64,000 nt of DNA from Exophiala sp. HKRS030. Its lineage: Eukaryota; Ascomycota; Eurotiomycetes; Chaetothyriales; Herpotrichiellaceae. The position numbers were made by a program, and so were the translations under genes. The stretch lies in contig JAHWDD010000004.1 of NCBI GenBank assembly GCA_023897205.1, positions 4,898,001 to 4,962,000 of the forward strand. Reading direction: 5' to 3'. The notes beneath the pieces were generated by a model. It saw nothing but the letters and a program-made list of their open reading frames with translations. It was not told where the DNA came from and searched no databases. Every line of letters starts with the position of its first letter. Positions within the stretch are counted from its first letter, which is position 1. Below are positions 54,339 through 64,000 of this stretch, one piece after another.

Positions 54339-55179
54339 GTAATTGAGATCCACGGACTCTAGCAGTAGTATGAGTCTATTACTCTTGCAGGTCAGTTTCC
54401 AACTGATCTCGCATTATCGTCAACAGCATTCGCTTGGCTGGCTCCTGCACCGCAGGATATCGACTCCGCACAGACTCCAGTCCTACAACGAGACTATGAA
54501 CAAGGCATGGCGGGCTTCCAATAGTCAATGCCATGGAAAGACCTGTCGATTCTGTCGATGAAGATAAAAATCTCGCGCAGTGTTGATATACCCTCGTCGC
54601 CCGACTCTTGCGAAATTTCGCTGGCGGCGGGCAACACCCTTGCTCCGTGACGTCAAACCCCTTTAAGCAGGCTGCCATTCGGTACCTTGTCGACATTGAT
54701 TGTGATGCATCAGGGTGCCTGTTCAATCTAGAAGGACAAGCTACTTGAAGGAATAGGCACAGGCCTATCTCTCGACTCCATCAAATCCCATTATATGTAT
54801 AGACGTACATATACCAGTGCTGATACTTGTATTTGTTCCTGTTCTTGTCCTCTCAAATTTGATCTCAACGAATGCATCTCTATCAAAATATTCCAACCAT
54901 GCACTCCAAAAATAATCCATGTCCCTCCAGTAAGTCGTACCCTGGAAGTTTTTGCCACGGGATCGACACAGCTCACCATGCAGGGCCCTTTTTTTAACTT
55001 CAGACGTGCGAAATACGATATTGGTGACGATAAGGTGTGTGATGCAATACGCGCTGTTTAGACATCTGTAGATAAGAATCCTTCGCCAAAAACAGAAACA
55101 CAACATTTAAGACATCTCTATCGATAATTTATTCGTTGATGATTACCTGAGAGTCAACGACTCACATTTCGTCATCAAC
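54339..55179. other. Intergenic, no gene seen
   Basis: AT-rich 3' region of MTG1 and promoter of the DhaK-like gene. Frames here are short and unconvincing. Confidence 0.4.
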
Positions 55180-56328
55180 ATGGACAGTATCCTCAATTTA
55201 CCATCCTTTCATGGCATCAAGGTCGACGATATCATTCGGTTCGATAAGCATGATGCAACAGTCGCAGAGAACCGACCCTCAGACACAAAGAGTCCTGGTG
55301 TCTTACTCGTGGCCAAAGTATGCGACGCCCTCGCCAAGATGGGTTACGATGATGCCGATATCGTCAAAGTCGGCAGTTTGGTATCGGAAAATCTAATGTC
55401 TAACGAGACCTCATCCTCACCAACAATGTACGACGAGAGTACATCATTAGATGAAGGCGAGGATGACACAACTAGTAAGGCCGAGAGGGACACACCAGCC
55501 AGTCAGGTCGGACGTTCACTTCAGAACCTCCTCGACCAAACCCTCCCGCGATCGCGTACCGTCCACATCAACTCAAATGAACCGGTCGTGTTGATCAACC
55601 ATGCAACTCGAATGAGTTCAGAAGTGCTCGACCAGATTGCCAACGAAACCATTACCCAATTACAGAATAAATGGAACGTTTGGCCGGTTCGTGCATACGC
55701 AGGTCCATTCATGCCAATCGCTTCCGATGACTTTTCAATTACCCTACTGAACGTGGTCAACACCAACATTGGCGGACCAAACATGGTGGAGCTTTTCGAC
55801 ATGCCATGTGATGGACCCGAGTGGTCTCGATGGATGAGGAAGGACGTCTGGAGAGACCGTCAATTTTTGTACCGCGAGAAGCGAGATGGCCCTGGTCTGT
55901 CGCAAGATTTCGAAGATGATGGGTCTGAACACTCCATTACAAGTAATGGTGGTGACGACGAATCGTTCAAATCCGATACCTCGGTGGTGCTTTCACGAAC
56001 ACCATCGCTCCAGGAAGAGGATACAGGTCATCAGGAACAAGGCGTTGTACCCGCTCTACCTCCGAGCCCTCAACTCGAAGGCGAGCCGATGTCCGAAGAA
56101 GACAACACTTTGCCCGAGGGGACAGAAATCCACATTGAACATCCAACCTGGCATCGACAAGATGACAGCACGTCACTGCTGGATCTCATCAGGTCTCAAG
56201 CAGCAACGCTTTCGCCATTTGATAAGGACACTCGAGATCCTGGACTTCGGGAAGAAGCAGACGATGCTGGTGAACCTGCTGTGGAACAAACATCCAGCGA
56301 TGGAGGCGACGATTTCGTTGTTGTGTAG
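55180..56328 (+). CDS. Truncated DhaK (dihydroxyacetone kinase)-like protein
   Basis: A single exon of 382 residues. Residues about 130-222 resemble the second half of the DAK1/DhaK fold: EPVVLINHATRMSSEVLDQIA, then WPVRAYAGPFMPIASDDFSITLL (compare GTFMTSLDMxGFSxTLL of DhaK) and FDMPCDGPEWSRW. A preceding segment (VLLVAKVCDALAKMGYDDADIVKVG, about 41-65) fits the DhaK helix before it. The N-terminal dihydroxyacetone-binding half and the DhaL ATP-binding domain are missing, and the C-terminal 150 residues are acidic, low-complexity sequence. It is therefore unlikely to be a complete kinase and may be regulatory or moonlighting. The match is from memory and moderate. Confidence 0.65.
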   Translation: MDSILNLPSFHGIKVDDIIRFDKHDATVAENRPSDTKSPGVLLVAKVCDALAKMGYDDADIVKVGSLVSENLMSNETSSSPTMYDESTSLDEGEDDTTSKAERDTPASQVGRSLQNLLDQTLPRSRTVHINSNEPVVLINHATRMSSEVLDQIANETITQLQNKWNVWPVRAYAGPFMPIASDDFSITLLNVVNTNIGGPNMVELFDMPCDGPEWSRWMRKDVWRDRQFLYREKRDGPGLSQDFEDDGSEHSITSNGGDDESFKSDTSVVLSRTPSLQEEDTGHQEQGVVPALPPSPQLEGEPMSEEDNTLPEGTEIHIEHPTWHRQDDSTSLLDLIRSQAATLSPFDKDTRDPGLREEADDAGEPAVEQTSSDGGDDFVVV

Positions 56329-56387
56329 ATTCCGGTGACGGTCTCGATTAGCCTTGTAGTCTTTGCGAGCAAACCTATCAATGCCTT

Positions 56388-57119
56388 TCAGTCACTTTCC
56401 GAACCACTCCGACTTCTACTCCGATCTCTGCTCCTGTCGTCGCTCCCGGGACTTTCACCGTTCTCACTTCTTGTACCGTTTCGGTCGACATCTTCCATGA
56501 TCTCATCGTCCTCTTCCATTGCATCCAGCTCCGCCTGGAGCGGACTGACTCTTTCTTCCAGTTGGTCAAGATCTTCAAGCAGCTGTCTCGCGGGCAATTT
56601 CCATAGACTTGTTCCACAAACACGGTCCTTCGTCAGGAGGTTGTCCACGAACTCATCCATATGGACAAGGACATATACTTCTTTCCTTCGTTGTCTCAAT
56701 TTTCTCGAGTCCTCCAAGAGCGGCTCCAACGTTGTGTAAATCTCGGCCGGATCAAAGGTCAAGCGCACATAGAATGCAGCCAGAGCCCGCAGATATTTCC
56801 ATTCTTCCCCTCCATAGTTCAGGTATTCCAGTATGATCTCTTTGTCGGGCACAAGCGTCAACAGTTTGAAGGCCAGGCAGATGAACGGAGAAGGTTTCAT
56901 AGCAACACCATAAGTGCCACCAATATATGTGAGTTCAACCGCTCGATCGCACAAGGTGGCAGCATTGAGACCAAAACATTGTTCTTTCCAGTATAGAGAG
57001 TCGGTTATTCGATCGCGCATAGCAGTCTCGAGGAGTAAGGCAGGATTCTGGCCTCGAATGAGAGGGCCAGTATAGCCACGGTTGTCGAGCGTATTGGAGG
57101 CATCGGCGCGGTGAGACAT
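56388..57119 (-). CDS. PRP38: Pre-mRNA splicing factor PRP38
   Basis: A single exon of 243 residues with the whole PRP38 domain in the first about 170. It starts with the tri-snRNP motif GQNPALLLETAMRDRITDSLYWKEQCFGLNA, then LTYIGGTYG, KPSPFICLAFKLLTLVP, NYGGEEWKYLRALAAFYVRLTF, LLEDSRKLRQR and MDEFVDNLL. The tail is Arg/Ser/Asp-rich (RDRSRSRSGSESD), RS-like as in metazoan and fungal forms. PRP38 joins the spliceosomal B complex and is needed for its catalytic activation in the nucleus. Its stop lies 59 bp from that of the convergent DhaK-like gene. Confidence 0.95.
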   Translation of the reverse strand: MSHRADASNTLDNRGYTGPLIRGQNPALLLETAMRDRITDSLYWKEQCFGLNAATLCDRAVELTYIGGTYGVAMKPSPFICLAFKLLTLVPDKEIILEYLNYGGEEWKYLRALAAFYVRLTFDPAEIYTTLEPLLEDSRKLRQRRKEVYVLVHMDEFVDNLLTKDRVCGTSLWKLPARQLLEDLDQLEERVSPLQAELDAMEEDDEIMEDVDRNGTRSENGESPGSDDRSRDRSRSRSGSESD

Positions 57120-57525
57120 GTTATCACCTGTGAGTGGTCGCTAAAATATCTTATGAGAGAACCAGGACAGCCTCTAGATACCCTTCTCGAGTGTTGTCGA
57201 CGGCGCAGGGAATTCGTGGTGGTTGTTCGGGCTGCCCTTTGACAAATTTCGCGTTAAGTGAAGCGCCAAATACGTCAGTGGCCAAAGTCGCGCAGTTGCC
57301 TCGCAACACCCAAAGTAAACAGTAGTCGACTTTCCTCGACAGCGACAAATGGTCCTTCAGATCCAAGTAAATCAAACGAACCAGCCTCGGAATCGATATC
57401 GAAGTGACACAAATTCACCACTTGAAACTCAACAAAAAATCGAAGCATTCTGAAAGATCTCGTCAGTGCGCAGGAAACAGTGCGAACTCCGAATACCTGG
57501 ACCATTACTTGGTCCTTGCACCCTC
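57120..57525. other. Divergent promoter region
   Basis: Between the starts of PRP38 and the GT8-like gene. The plus frame continues upstream of 57526 without an ATG. Confidence 0.4.
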
Positions 57526-58569
57526 ATGGTGCTCCTTACGTCCTCGGCTGTGTCTGTGGCTCTATCGAGCGGAGTGGTCTGCATCTTTACGTTCTTACTG
57601 TTCATGTGTGGTTATGTATTACAGCAACAGACAGTTCGATCCATACAAGAAGCTTTGAAAAGGCCTCCAGAGCCGAAACCGATAGCAACTCTCCCACCTC
57701 AATTCCAGAACTCGGACAATGAAAGCACCACAAGAATCCTCGAGCAGCCTGTAAATCCAGATTCATCTGTGCTGGGTAATTCCGGATTGCACGAGGACGA
57801 CGAGAATGTTGTCACTGTTCAGGTACCGGTTGAGGTGCAGGAAAAGGATCAACTCCCACTTCAGGACTCTTCCGAGATGAGCTCGAGAAGTCAACAAGCC
57901 CCTGAGAGGCCGGCACTTGAACGTCTCGCCTACATGTTCATTCTTCTGGAGCCCCAAGACCTATGTTCAACTCTATTATTCGCAAAGCAGCAAAGGGAAT
58001 CGTCACGCCTGTCCCAGGAGCCATCTATCGTCCTCATATACCCTGCCACATGGGAAGCCGAATTGTCCTCCGCGCACATGTCTGCTTTGAGTTTTATGCG
58101 AGAGGTCCAGGAACTATACGGTCTCATATACCACCCCGTACGAATCAACAATGCCTGGGGGACGAATGCACAGCTCTTGGGAGAATTGCAATGGCACCAT
58201 TGGGGCTATGACCAGGCTATCTATCTCCGGTCTCCTGGGATGGTCCTCAACAACGAAGCTCTTGATTCTGCTCTATCTACTCCAGTGTCGCGAAAGATAT
58301 GGGCACCCGTGGATACATCCACCGGAAACAACCCAGATATCCTTTTGGTGACGCCGAAAGGGTTGCAAAGTCCCAGGAGGGGAATGAGGAATCTCGTAAT
58401 TCCCGCAAGGCCTGATCAACCGAATGCCCAGCAGTCAGGTGCGGCGTATGCCTTGTTTGATCATTCAAACTCGGGGCAGATGGGTCATGACAATATATGG
58501 TATGATGATATGATGAGGAAATTTGACCAAGGAAGGAGAAATGTATGTGCTGGTAGTGGATTGTTGTAG
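57526..58569 (+). CDS. GT8-like type II membrane glycosyltransferase-family protein
   Basis: A single frame of 347 residues from ATG 57526. The N-terminus is a hydrophobic anchor (VSVALSSGVVCIFTFLLFMCGYVL), then a Gln/Pro/Glu stalk of about 100 residues. The globular part has YMFILLEPQDLCSTLLFA, IVLIYPATWEAE, LNN-like GELQWHHWGYDQAIYLRSPGMVLNN and NPDILLVTP. The placing of WHHWGYDQAIYLRSPGMVL resembles the D-x-D region of GT8 enzymes, but the second Asp is not seen, so activity is uncertain. This plan fits a Golgi type II protein. The enzymatic claim is inference. Confidence 0.6.
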   Translation: MVLLTSSAVSVALSSGVVCIFTFLLFMCGYVLQQQTVRSIQEALKRPPEPKPIATLPPQFQNSDNESTTRILEQPVNPDSSVLGNSGLHEDDENVVTVQVPVEVQEKDQLPLQDSSEMSSRSQQAPERPALERLAYMFILLEPQDLCSTLLFAKQQRESSRLSQEPSIVLIYPATWEAELSSAHMSALSFMREVQELYGLIYHPVRINNAWGTNAQLLGELQWHHWGYDQAIYLRSPGMVLNNEALDSALSTPVSRKIWAPVDTSTGNNPDILLVTPKGLQSPRRGMRNLVIPARPDQPNAQQSGAAYALFDHSNSGQMGHDNIWYDDMMRKFDQGRRNVCAGSGLL

Positions 58570-59663
58570 TGGTGTTGTTTACCTCTATGATTTTAGCAAG
58601 CTCGCAATTGTACAAAAGATGGTATTGGCGAGATAGATAGTCTTAGATGTTCGTGTCTAGGAAATATGAGTGTATCAAATGTGGTTTTCTTAACAATGTT
58701 ATGGCTTGATAAATCTCCAATATGTGGACGTTCCTTTTGTCGTTCCAAATACTGTTGACTGGAGGGAATGATTGAATTTACGGCCGAAGGATTTTTCAAA
58801 TAAACAACGACGCTCAGTATTTCCTGCCTACGGTACAGGTCCTATGGGTAAAGTTCTCCATATTCTCAGCCACAATAGCGGGCCAATTGTATCTTTCTGG
58901 TCAAGGAGCTCTCGGGTTCTGTGTCAACAGCTTATTCACCCTTACAAAGGCGTTTCTCATACGCGAATACGAAGTGTCTGATGAGTAAGAGAAGCCATTA
59001 TACCAAGTGGTGCAAGGATCATGACAGATTTTCGTTCGAACTTGCACTGTCCATACCTAGTAGCTATGGTAAGTCGGGGAAGAGCCGGGGATTAGGCACC
59101 CTCAACGCTGCCTAGGAATAATGCCCCTAAATCACCTCACTATAAGGTATTCTTATAGGCACGAAGTAATAGGTAAATTGTCCGATGCGAACGAGAATCC
59201 CTATATTAGCGCCTATTGAATGCCGAGGTTCTAGGTGGGTTTTGGGCACTTGGCGCCCCTACGGTAGATGTCTAACTAATTGCAGTTCGCTTCGCTCGAA
59301 TTCGCTCGAGCTTTTGTGCATTTGGAATAAAATAATAAAATATTCACCGTCTAGAAACTGCATGTGCTTCGGGAATCCATGACGTTGTCATCTCCGTCTT
59401 CATACGAAGTACACACACTTTCTTTTTATGATAACTTGGAATACGAAAGAATATAAATGCTTACTCTTTTCGTCTCAAAGTCTTCTATATATAATGTCAC
59501 TGTGACTCTTCGAATTCGACTTTTCGTTTCCCATTCCTCACTTGCCCATTGACTTTACAGTTGCAGTGATTGATCACCTGAATCACATTTGTTTACACAC
59601 GACCCTTCCACACTCCTCCGGGCTCATCATCTTCATATACTACACCGCTACCAAGTAGAAAAA
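58570..59663. other. 1.1-kb intergenic region
   Basis: No coding frame of interest. A short TTCGCTCGAATTCGCTCGAG palindrome-like stretch occurs near 59290. The right end is the promoter of the DUF4336 gene. Confidence 0.4.
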
Positions 59664-60555
59664 ATGGCGTCGAAATTGTTCACCGGCGACCCTGAAAAGG
59701 TCCTCGTCATTCGGGACATCCCCAACACACCCATCACCACACTCAACGTGCCCTTTCTACGCTTCGGTCGCATCAAGATTGGTGGTCGCGCGACCCTCGT
59801 CAAGCTCCAGACGGGGAACGTCGCCGTCTTCTCCCCCGTCGCACTCACCGCCGAAGTCAAGGCCAAGGTCAAGGCAATGGGACCGATCAAGTACATCGTC
59901 GCGCCGGACGTCGAGCACCATTTGTTGGTCGACGCGTGGGCGAAAGAATTCCCCCAGGCTGAACTGGTCGGACCCGAGGGACTCCCCGAGAAACACGCCC
60001 ACCTCAAGTTCTCCCACGTCTACACTGCCAAAGTCAAGACCGACATGCCTGTCACGACCGAATTCGACCAGGAGTTTTCGTCCGAGTACTTCCCGATGCA
60101 CCCGAACAAGGAGATTGTGTTTTGTAAGTTTTGATCCCCTCGTCCAGTCCAACTCGTCGGTCGATGTGGTATTGCCGTACGTGTGGGCAAGGAACTGACC
60201 AACAACCCAAACCAATATAGTTCACAAACCCACCAGGACAATGATAGAAGCAGATCTCCTCTTCAACCTTCCCGCCACCGAGCAATTCTCCAAGTCCGGC
60301 GTCGATGCACAATCCGGCATCCTAACGAAACTCTTTGGCGGCATCATGAACACGAGAGGTGACATGGTATGGCAGAAGAGGTTTTTGTGGTACGCCGCCA
60401 GTAAAGGTGACCGTGCCGGGTTCGCCGAATCGGCAAAAAAGATCAAGTCGTCCTGGGACGTCGAACGTATCATCCCATGTCACGGTGACGTGATTGAGAC
60501 CGGCGGCAAATCCATCTTCGACAAGGCCATGGCATGGTTTTATGAAAAGTACTAA
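59664..60555 (+). CDS. DUF4336 family protein (metallo-hydrolase-like)
   Basis: Two exons (59664-60123, 60221-60555) give 264 residues. Characteristic parts are VIRDIPNTPITTLNVPF, RATLVKLQTGNVAVFSPV, GPIKYIVAPDVEHHLLVDAWAKEFP, LVGPEGL, IEADLLFNLPA and, at the end, IPCHGDVIETGG. This is the shape of DUF4336, which has a metallo-beta-lactamase-like fold with a depleted metal site: EHH and CHGD could be remnants of the two His clusters. The 97-nt intron (GTAAGT...ATAG) splits a Phe codon. The role in fungi is unknown; it is likely cytosolic as no signal is present. Confidence 0.87.
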
Positions 60556-61187
60556 ACAAAAAGTACCAATACTGAGTGGAAAAAAAACCCCCCTCCATCT
60601 AGCGGAGAACGGTAAATTTGATTGTTCGATACCCCATGTTTAGCGAGGTCGTGGATGGCGTCGTTGTGGTTGGTGTGAAATGACGAGAGGCGAGGTGAGG
60701 CAAAGGAAGCGAATGTCCTTTCCTATTGACACCAAGTACTCTGTAATATCGTATTGTGTTTCTTTTTGGAGAGTCCTGTGTTGTCAAAGAGATACCACTG
60801 TACAATTTCTGATATTCATTTTTTAAACCTTGATCATGTCTTCTTCCCAACCACAAATCTTTTTTCTATTGTAATTTTTCCAACATCTCGCAGTGTGCGG
60901 TTTCAAGATACTTTCCATTTTCCATACTGACCCTCCACCGACGTAGAGACTTGACTTGTCGGGATGCATACAAAGTGGAGCCACCAACAAAAGGGGCCTC
61001 GCAGCCTTGGTAGAGTATGACAAAGGAGGAACACGGTGAGACTTTGGAAAGTCTTCATCGAATTACCCATTGACAAAGTTTAGTGCCACCTCGGAACCAC
61101 TAAAGCTCTTTTCTTTTATTACCCAAAACTGAATATATATGATGATATACACCTCCTTACCCCTTCGGCGAGAGTCGGGGACTCACT
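60556..61187. other. Intergenic between convergent genes
   Basis: 3' regions; short frames only, nothing supported. Confidence 0.4.
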
Positions 61188-62327
61188 TCATTTCACACCC
61201 TCGATGACGACCTTGAGAACGTTCTCACCTCCCTTCTTCACAATCTCAAACGCCTCCTCCGCCTTTTCAAAAGGAAACCGGTGAGTGATCAACACTTTCG
61301 GGTCGACCTTACCCGAAGCCACCAGGTCGACGGCCGCAGGGTAAACTCCCGCCGTGTACCTGATCGATCCTCGGATGGTCAAGTCCCTCACGCACGCCGT
61401 GGTGATGGGAAAGACGACATTTTCTTTCCCCATGCCCGCCTGGACGTACGTCCCACCCTTTTTACAGAGGTTCACCCCCGTCTGGATACAGGCTTGGGCG
61501 CCGGTCGCGTCGACGACCACGTCGGGACCCTCTCCCAAGTCGAACGTCCGTTTGATCTCCTCGGCGGCCCTTGCGTTCCACTCGCTTTCCTTTTCGGTGG
61601 CGTCTCCTTCCCCAAGTTCCGTCCTAGGCATCGGCTTTGATTCAAACACCCCGTCTGCACATTTCAACACGGATTTCGCCAACTCCATCCTACTTCGACT
61701 CACGTCGACTCCAATGACCGTTTTCGCCGCGTAGGCCTTGGCGACGCACTGCACCAACAGTCCTATGGGGCCGCAACCAAACACCACGACCGTCTGACCC
61801 GCGCGAACGTTGCCGACTTTGCAAATCTGTACGGCCACGGCGACCGGTTCGCACAAGGCCCCGTCCTCGAGGCTCATGTGGTCCGGCAGGGGGTAGCAAA
61901 AATCCGCGGCCGTCTTGTAGTATTTTGAGAGGGTCCCGTTGTGTGGAGGGGTCGCCGCGAACACGGTGTCCGGACACAGATTGTAGGATCCCGACCGACA
62001 GTAATCGCAGTGTCGACAGGGCACCCCCGGTTCGATGGCGACTCTGTCCCCGACCCGTAAATTCTTCACCGCCGAACCGACCTCGACGACCGTGCCCGAG
62101 GATTCGTGACCCAAGACGATGGGCGACGTCAAGACAAAATCCCCGATGCGGCCGCGTTGCCAGTAGTGCACGTCGCTGCCGCAGATGCCCGTCTGCCCGA
62201 CGTGGATGAGGACATCGTAAGGGTCCGTCATCGTCGGCCTGGGGATGTCGTCGAAGCTGACGTCCTTGACGGCCTTGAGGACGAACGATGGGTTGGTTCC
62301 CTTTTCGACATTTCCGGCGTCGCCCAT
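61188..62327 (-). CDS. Xylitol dehydrogenase (D-xylulose reductase), zinc MDR
   Basis: A single frame of 379 residues from ATG 62327 (the frame is open above it but with no ATG). It is a zinc medium-chain dehydrogenase. The catalytic site is GICGSDVHYW (Cys49, His54) and VLGHESSG (His74, Glu75). Structural zinc is held by Cys104, Cys107, Cys110 and Cys118. The cofactor loop is VVFGCGPIGLL, followed by VIGVDVSRSRMELAKS. RYTAGVYPAAVDLVASGKVD matches fungal xylitol/sorbitol dehydrogenases. It oxidises xylitol to D-xylulose with NAD in the pentose catabolic pathway, in the cytosol. A 25-residue insert (about 231-255: TELGEGDATEKESEWNA) is longer than in the common form. Confidence 0.9.
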   Translation of the reverse strand: MGDAGNVEKGTNPSFVLKAVKDVSFDDIPRPTMTDPYDVLIHVGQTGICGSDVHYWQRGRIGDFVLTSPIVLGHESSGTVVEVGSAVKNLRVGDRVAIEPGVPCRHCDYCRSGSYNLCPDTVFAATPPHNGTLSKYYKTAADFCYPLPDHMSLEDGALCEPVAVAVQICKVGNVRAGQTVVVFGCGPIGLLVQCVAKAYAAKTVIGVDVSRSRMELAKSVLKCADGVFESKPMPRTELGEGDATEKESEWNARAAEEIKRTFDLGEGPDVVVDATGAQACIQTGVNLCKKGGTYVQAGMGKENVVFPITTACVRDLTIRGSIRYTAGVYPAAVDLVASGKVDPKVLITHRFPFEKAEEAFEIVKKGGENVLKVVIEGVK

Positions 62328-63049
62328 TTTGGGACCAAATAAAGAAGAAGAGATATGCTTCGGCGTATTCTTTGACCGCGAGAATGAGTGATGGTAGATA
62401 TCTTTGATTTTGTCCTTGTCCTCGGTCACAGATGAGGTGGCAAGCGGATGAATGCGGTTTGCACAAAATTCAAGAGGTATTCGCCTCGACAGAAGAAAAT
62501 GGATGAAACATATACCCTGAACTCAAGAGGAGTCCGGTATGACTTGCAGAACGTTATCAAGCAAAGAGACGACGAGGTATGGTTAATTATTGTTTGGTTT
62601 GGACTTGAAGATGGTATGGTTATTGATCAAGCAGTGGATACTCCAGAATGTCATCAAATGCGCTGCTCGATGGACATGAAACGTTACGGAGCAAGTGATT
62701 CTTTTCCGAGGAGACATATCATACAGGTCGATTCTGAGGACCGGATCAATTGTCTGTCTGGAACGATGACTCCCGAGTCGGAAGACAGTGGTCCGTACGT
62801 TGTAGAGATCCACAACCCCCCTTCCTCCCCAATGCAAAGCTCAAACAATTGGAACTGTGGAGAATACACCATATGGAGTACCCTGTTCGATGCTGTACGA
62901 GTAAAGATATCAGACGAGGCTTCAAGGCTCCGAATGCTATGGCTACTAGGTATAGAATGCAGGATCCTTGGGGCCAGCGACAACGAGAAAACGTCATGTC
63001 TGGTTGAGCACCATCTTATTGCGCGCATATTCTCTACCTAACTAGCACA
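62328..63049. other. Divergent intergenic region with one doubtful frame
   Basis: Between the starts of xylitol dehydrogenase and the P-loop kinase. A plus frame (62448-63041, 197 residues) has an ATG but no family features; it may be a real small gene or 5' leader. Confidence 0.35.
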
Positions 63050-63769
63050 ATGGATGAGACTTATTCAAAATTGGCAGCCGACATTCACGCCGCGGCTCGT
63101 GCAAAGGCACCTGGTCGACTCATCGTCGGTATAGCAGGTCCTCCGGGTTGTGGAAAGAGCACAATCGCCGCGACCGTTGTGAGCCTCATCAACAACAACA
63201 ACAGAAAAGAGCCACCACCAGATGCTGCTGCTGCTGCTCAATGTCGAGCGCAAACAATACCACTGGACGGGTTTCACTACACTCGACAATACCTTGACAG
63301 CCTCCCGAACCGAAAAGAAGCATACATCCGACGTGGAGCGCCTTGGACCTTTGACGTCGATGCCATGGTCGCATTCATCAAGCGTCTCGCCGATTCCGCC
63401 CGGCTACCACCTTCAGACAGACCGACGATACTCGCGCCGTCGTTCGACCACGCCGAGAAGGACCCAAGGAACGACGACATCGGGATATCCCCCGAGACAT
63501 CAATCATCGTCCTCGACGGAAACTACCTCCTTCTCGACGAAGATAAGTGGAGAGACATCCATGTGTACCTCGATCTCAAGATCTTTGTCGACGTCGAACC
63601 ATGTTTGGCTCGGGAAAGAGTTGCAAGGCGCCACGTGGCTGCCGGAATCGAACCGACGCTGGAAAAGGGCCAAATGAGGTTTGATACAAACGACGCCATC
63701 AATGGAGACCTGATCCGGAACAAGATTGTCAAATACGATCTCATGATTGAGAGTGTGACCGTGAGATGA
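63050..63769 (+). CDS. Uridine-kinase/PRK-superfamily P-loop kinase (Yfh7-like)
   Basis: A single frame of 239 residues. The P-loop is GIAGPPGCGKST (Gly30-Thr38). It is followed by IPLDGFHYTRQYLD, whose D-G-F-H pattern is the substrate strand of PRK/uridine-kinase enzymes. Next come APWTFDVDAMVAF, PSFDHAEKDP, IIVLDGNYLLLDEDKW (Walker B-like) and the lid region RERVARRHVAAGIEPT. These residues match fungal Yfh7-type proteins and FrcK/CoaA-like small-molecule kinases; the substrate is unknown. A short Asn run and an Ala run (near 49-65) extend a loop. It is divergent from xylitol dehydrogenase; a shared pentose-related role is speculation. Confidence 0.87.
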   Translation: MDETYSKLAADIHAAARAKAPGRLIVGIAGPPGCGKSTIAATVVSLINNNNRKEPPPDAAAAAQCRAQTIPLDGFHYTRQYLDSLPNRKEAYIRRGAPWTFDVDAMVAFIKRLADSARLPPSDRPTILAPSFDHAEKDPRNDDIGISPETSIIVLDGNYLLLDEDKWRDIHVYLDLKIFVDVEPCLARERVARRHVAAGIEPTLEKGQMRFDTNDAINGDLIRNKIVKYDLMIESVTVR

Positions 63770-64000
63770 GTGAAAAAAGGGATCCGGACGACAGTCCTCC
63801 GAAATGATTTCTGCCGGCACAGTACCGAGTCTCCGCAATTCGGGCCCCCCAGCGGCAAAGATGACTGCATAGGAGGCTTCGCTACGAGTACTCCGTACCG
63901 TCACAGACGTCTCGCGGTCATTCTCCGAACAAAACGGGAATGCATGGCCGGCACAGTAAAAGTGTAGTATCTTTGCGGACGAGTTGCAGGTGGCTCTAGC
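63770..64000. other. 3' flank, no gene seen
   Basis: Downstream region of the kinase gene; no supported feature before the window ends. Confidence 0.4.

Noticed and set aside
61690..62466. 258-residue minus frame in another phase of the xylitol dehydrogenase region
   Set aside because: Arg/Gly-rich shadow; the zinc-dehydrogenase frame is unambiguous.

Overview
The window is nuclear chromosomal DNA of a filamentous ascomycete (Pezizomycotina). The grounds are many short spliceosomal introns (about 42-135 nt) with GTAAGT/GTACGT/GTATGT-type donors, CTAAC/CTGAC-like branch sites and AG acceptors; compact genes on both strands; and fungal housekeeping genes (PRP38, MTG1-type GTPase, Cia1, PCP1-type rhomboid, xylitol dehydrogenase) beside fungus-restricted families (DUF7924, GH128, PRISE-like reductase, DUF3445/HRQ, Zn2Cys6 regulator). 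I cannot name the species; a eurotiomycete is only a guess. Exon models were built by hand from reading frame, splice signals and phase; every model given as complete sums to a whole number of codons.

Layout. 1-5.4 kb: small coiled-coil proteins, one interrupted by an in-frame stop, and a secreted Ser/Thr-rich wall-type protein. 5.4-7.4 kb: no convincing gene. 7.4-11.6 kb: a Cys-motif protein and a six-exon RING/patatin phospholipase whose N-terminal P-loop is degenerate. 12.3-16.4 kb: GH128 glucanase, a small ORF and a secreted small protein. 16.7-23.9 kb: five co-oriented minus-strand genes of unknown function. 24.1-24.6 kb: a three-copy tandem repeat next to a MITE flanked by TA. 24.7-32.8 kb: a small internally repeated peptide gene, an APH-like kinase, a Zn2Cys6 regulator divergent from an HD-hydrolase/NMP-kinase fusion, and a DUF7924 protein with PD-(D/E)XK-like residues. 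32.8-37.9 kb: gene-poor, with one small coiled-coil gene and a probable pseudogene fragment. 37.9-40.7 kb: class 3 lipase (GC-AG intron) convergent with a PRISE-like reductase. 41.4-41.7 kb: tRNA-like repeats.

From 42 kb on the window is mostly conserved single-copy genes: PCP1-type rhomboid, Cia1, HRQ/DUF3445, an MFS transporter, MTG1, a DhaK-like protein, PRP38, a GT8-like membrane protein, DUF4336, xylitol dehydrogenase and a uridine-kinase-like P-loop kinase. The contrast between the first about 33 kb (fast-evolving accessory genes, repeats, broken genes) and the last about 22 kb (housekeeping) suggests an accessory island next to a conserved block.

The most unusual items are the HD/NMP-kinase fusion with its divergent regulator and paired CGG/CCG sites, the DUF7924 protein beside it, the RING/patatin protein with a shortened P-loop, and the run of unknown minus-strand genes including small membrane proteins.
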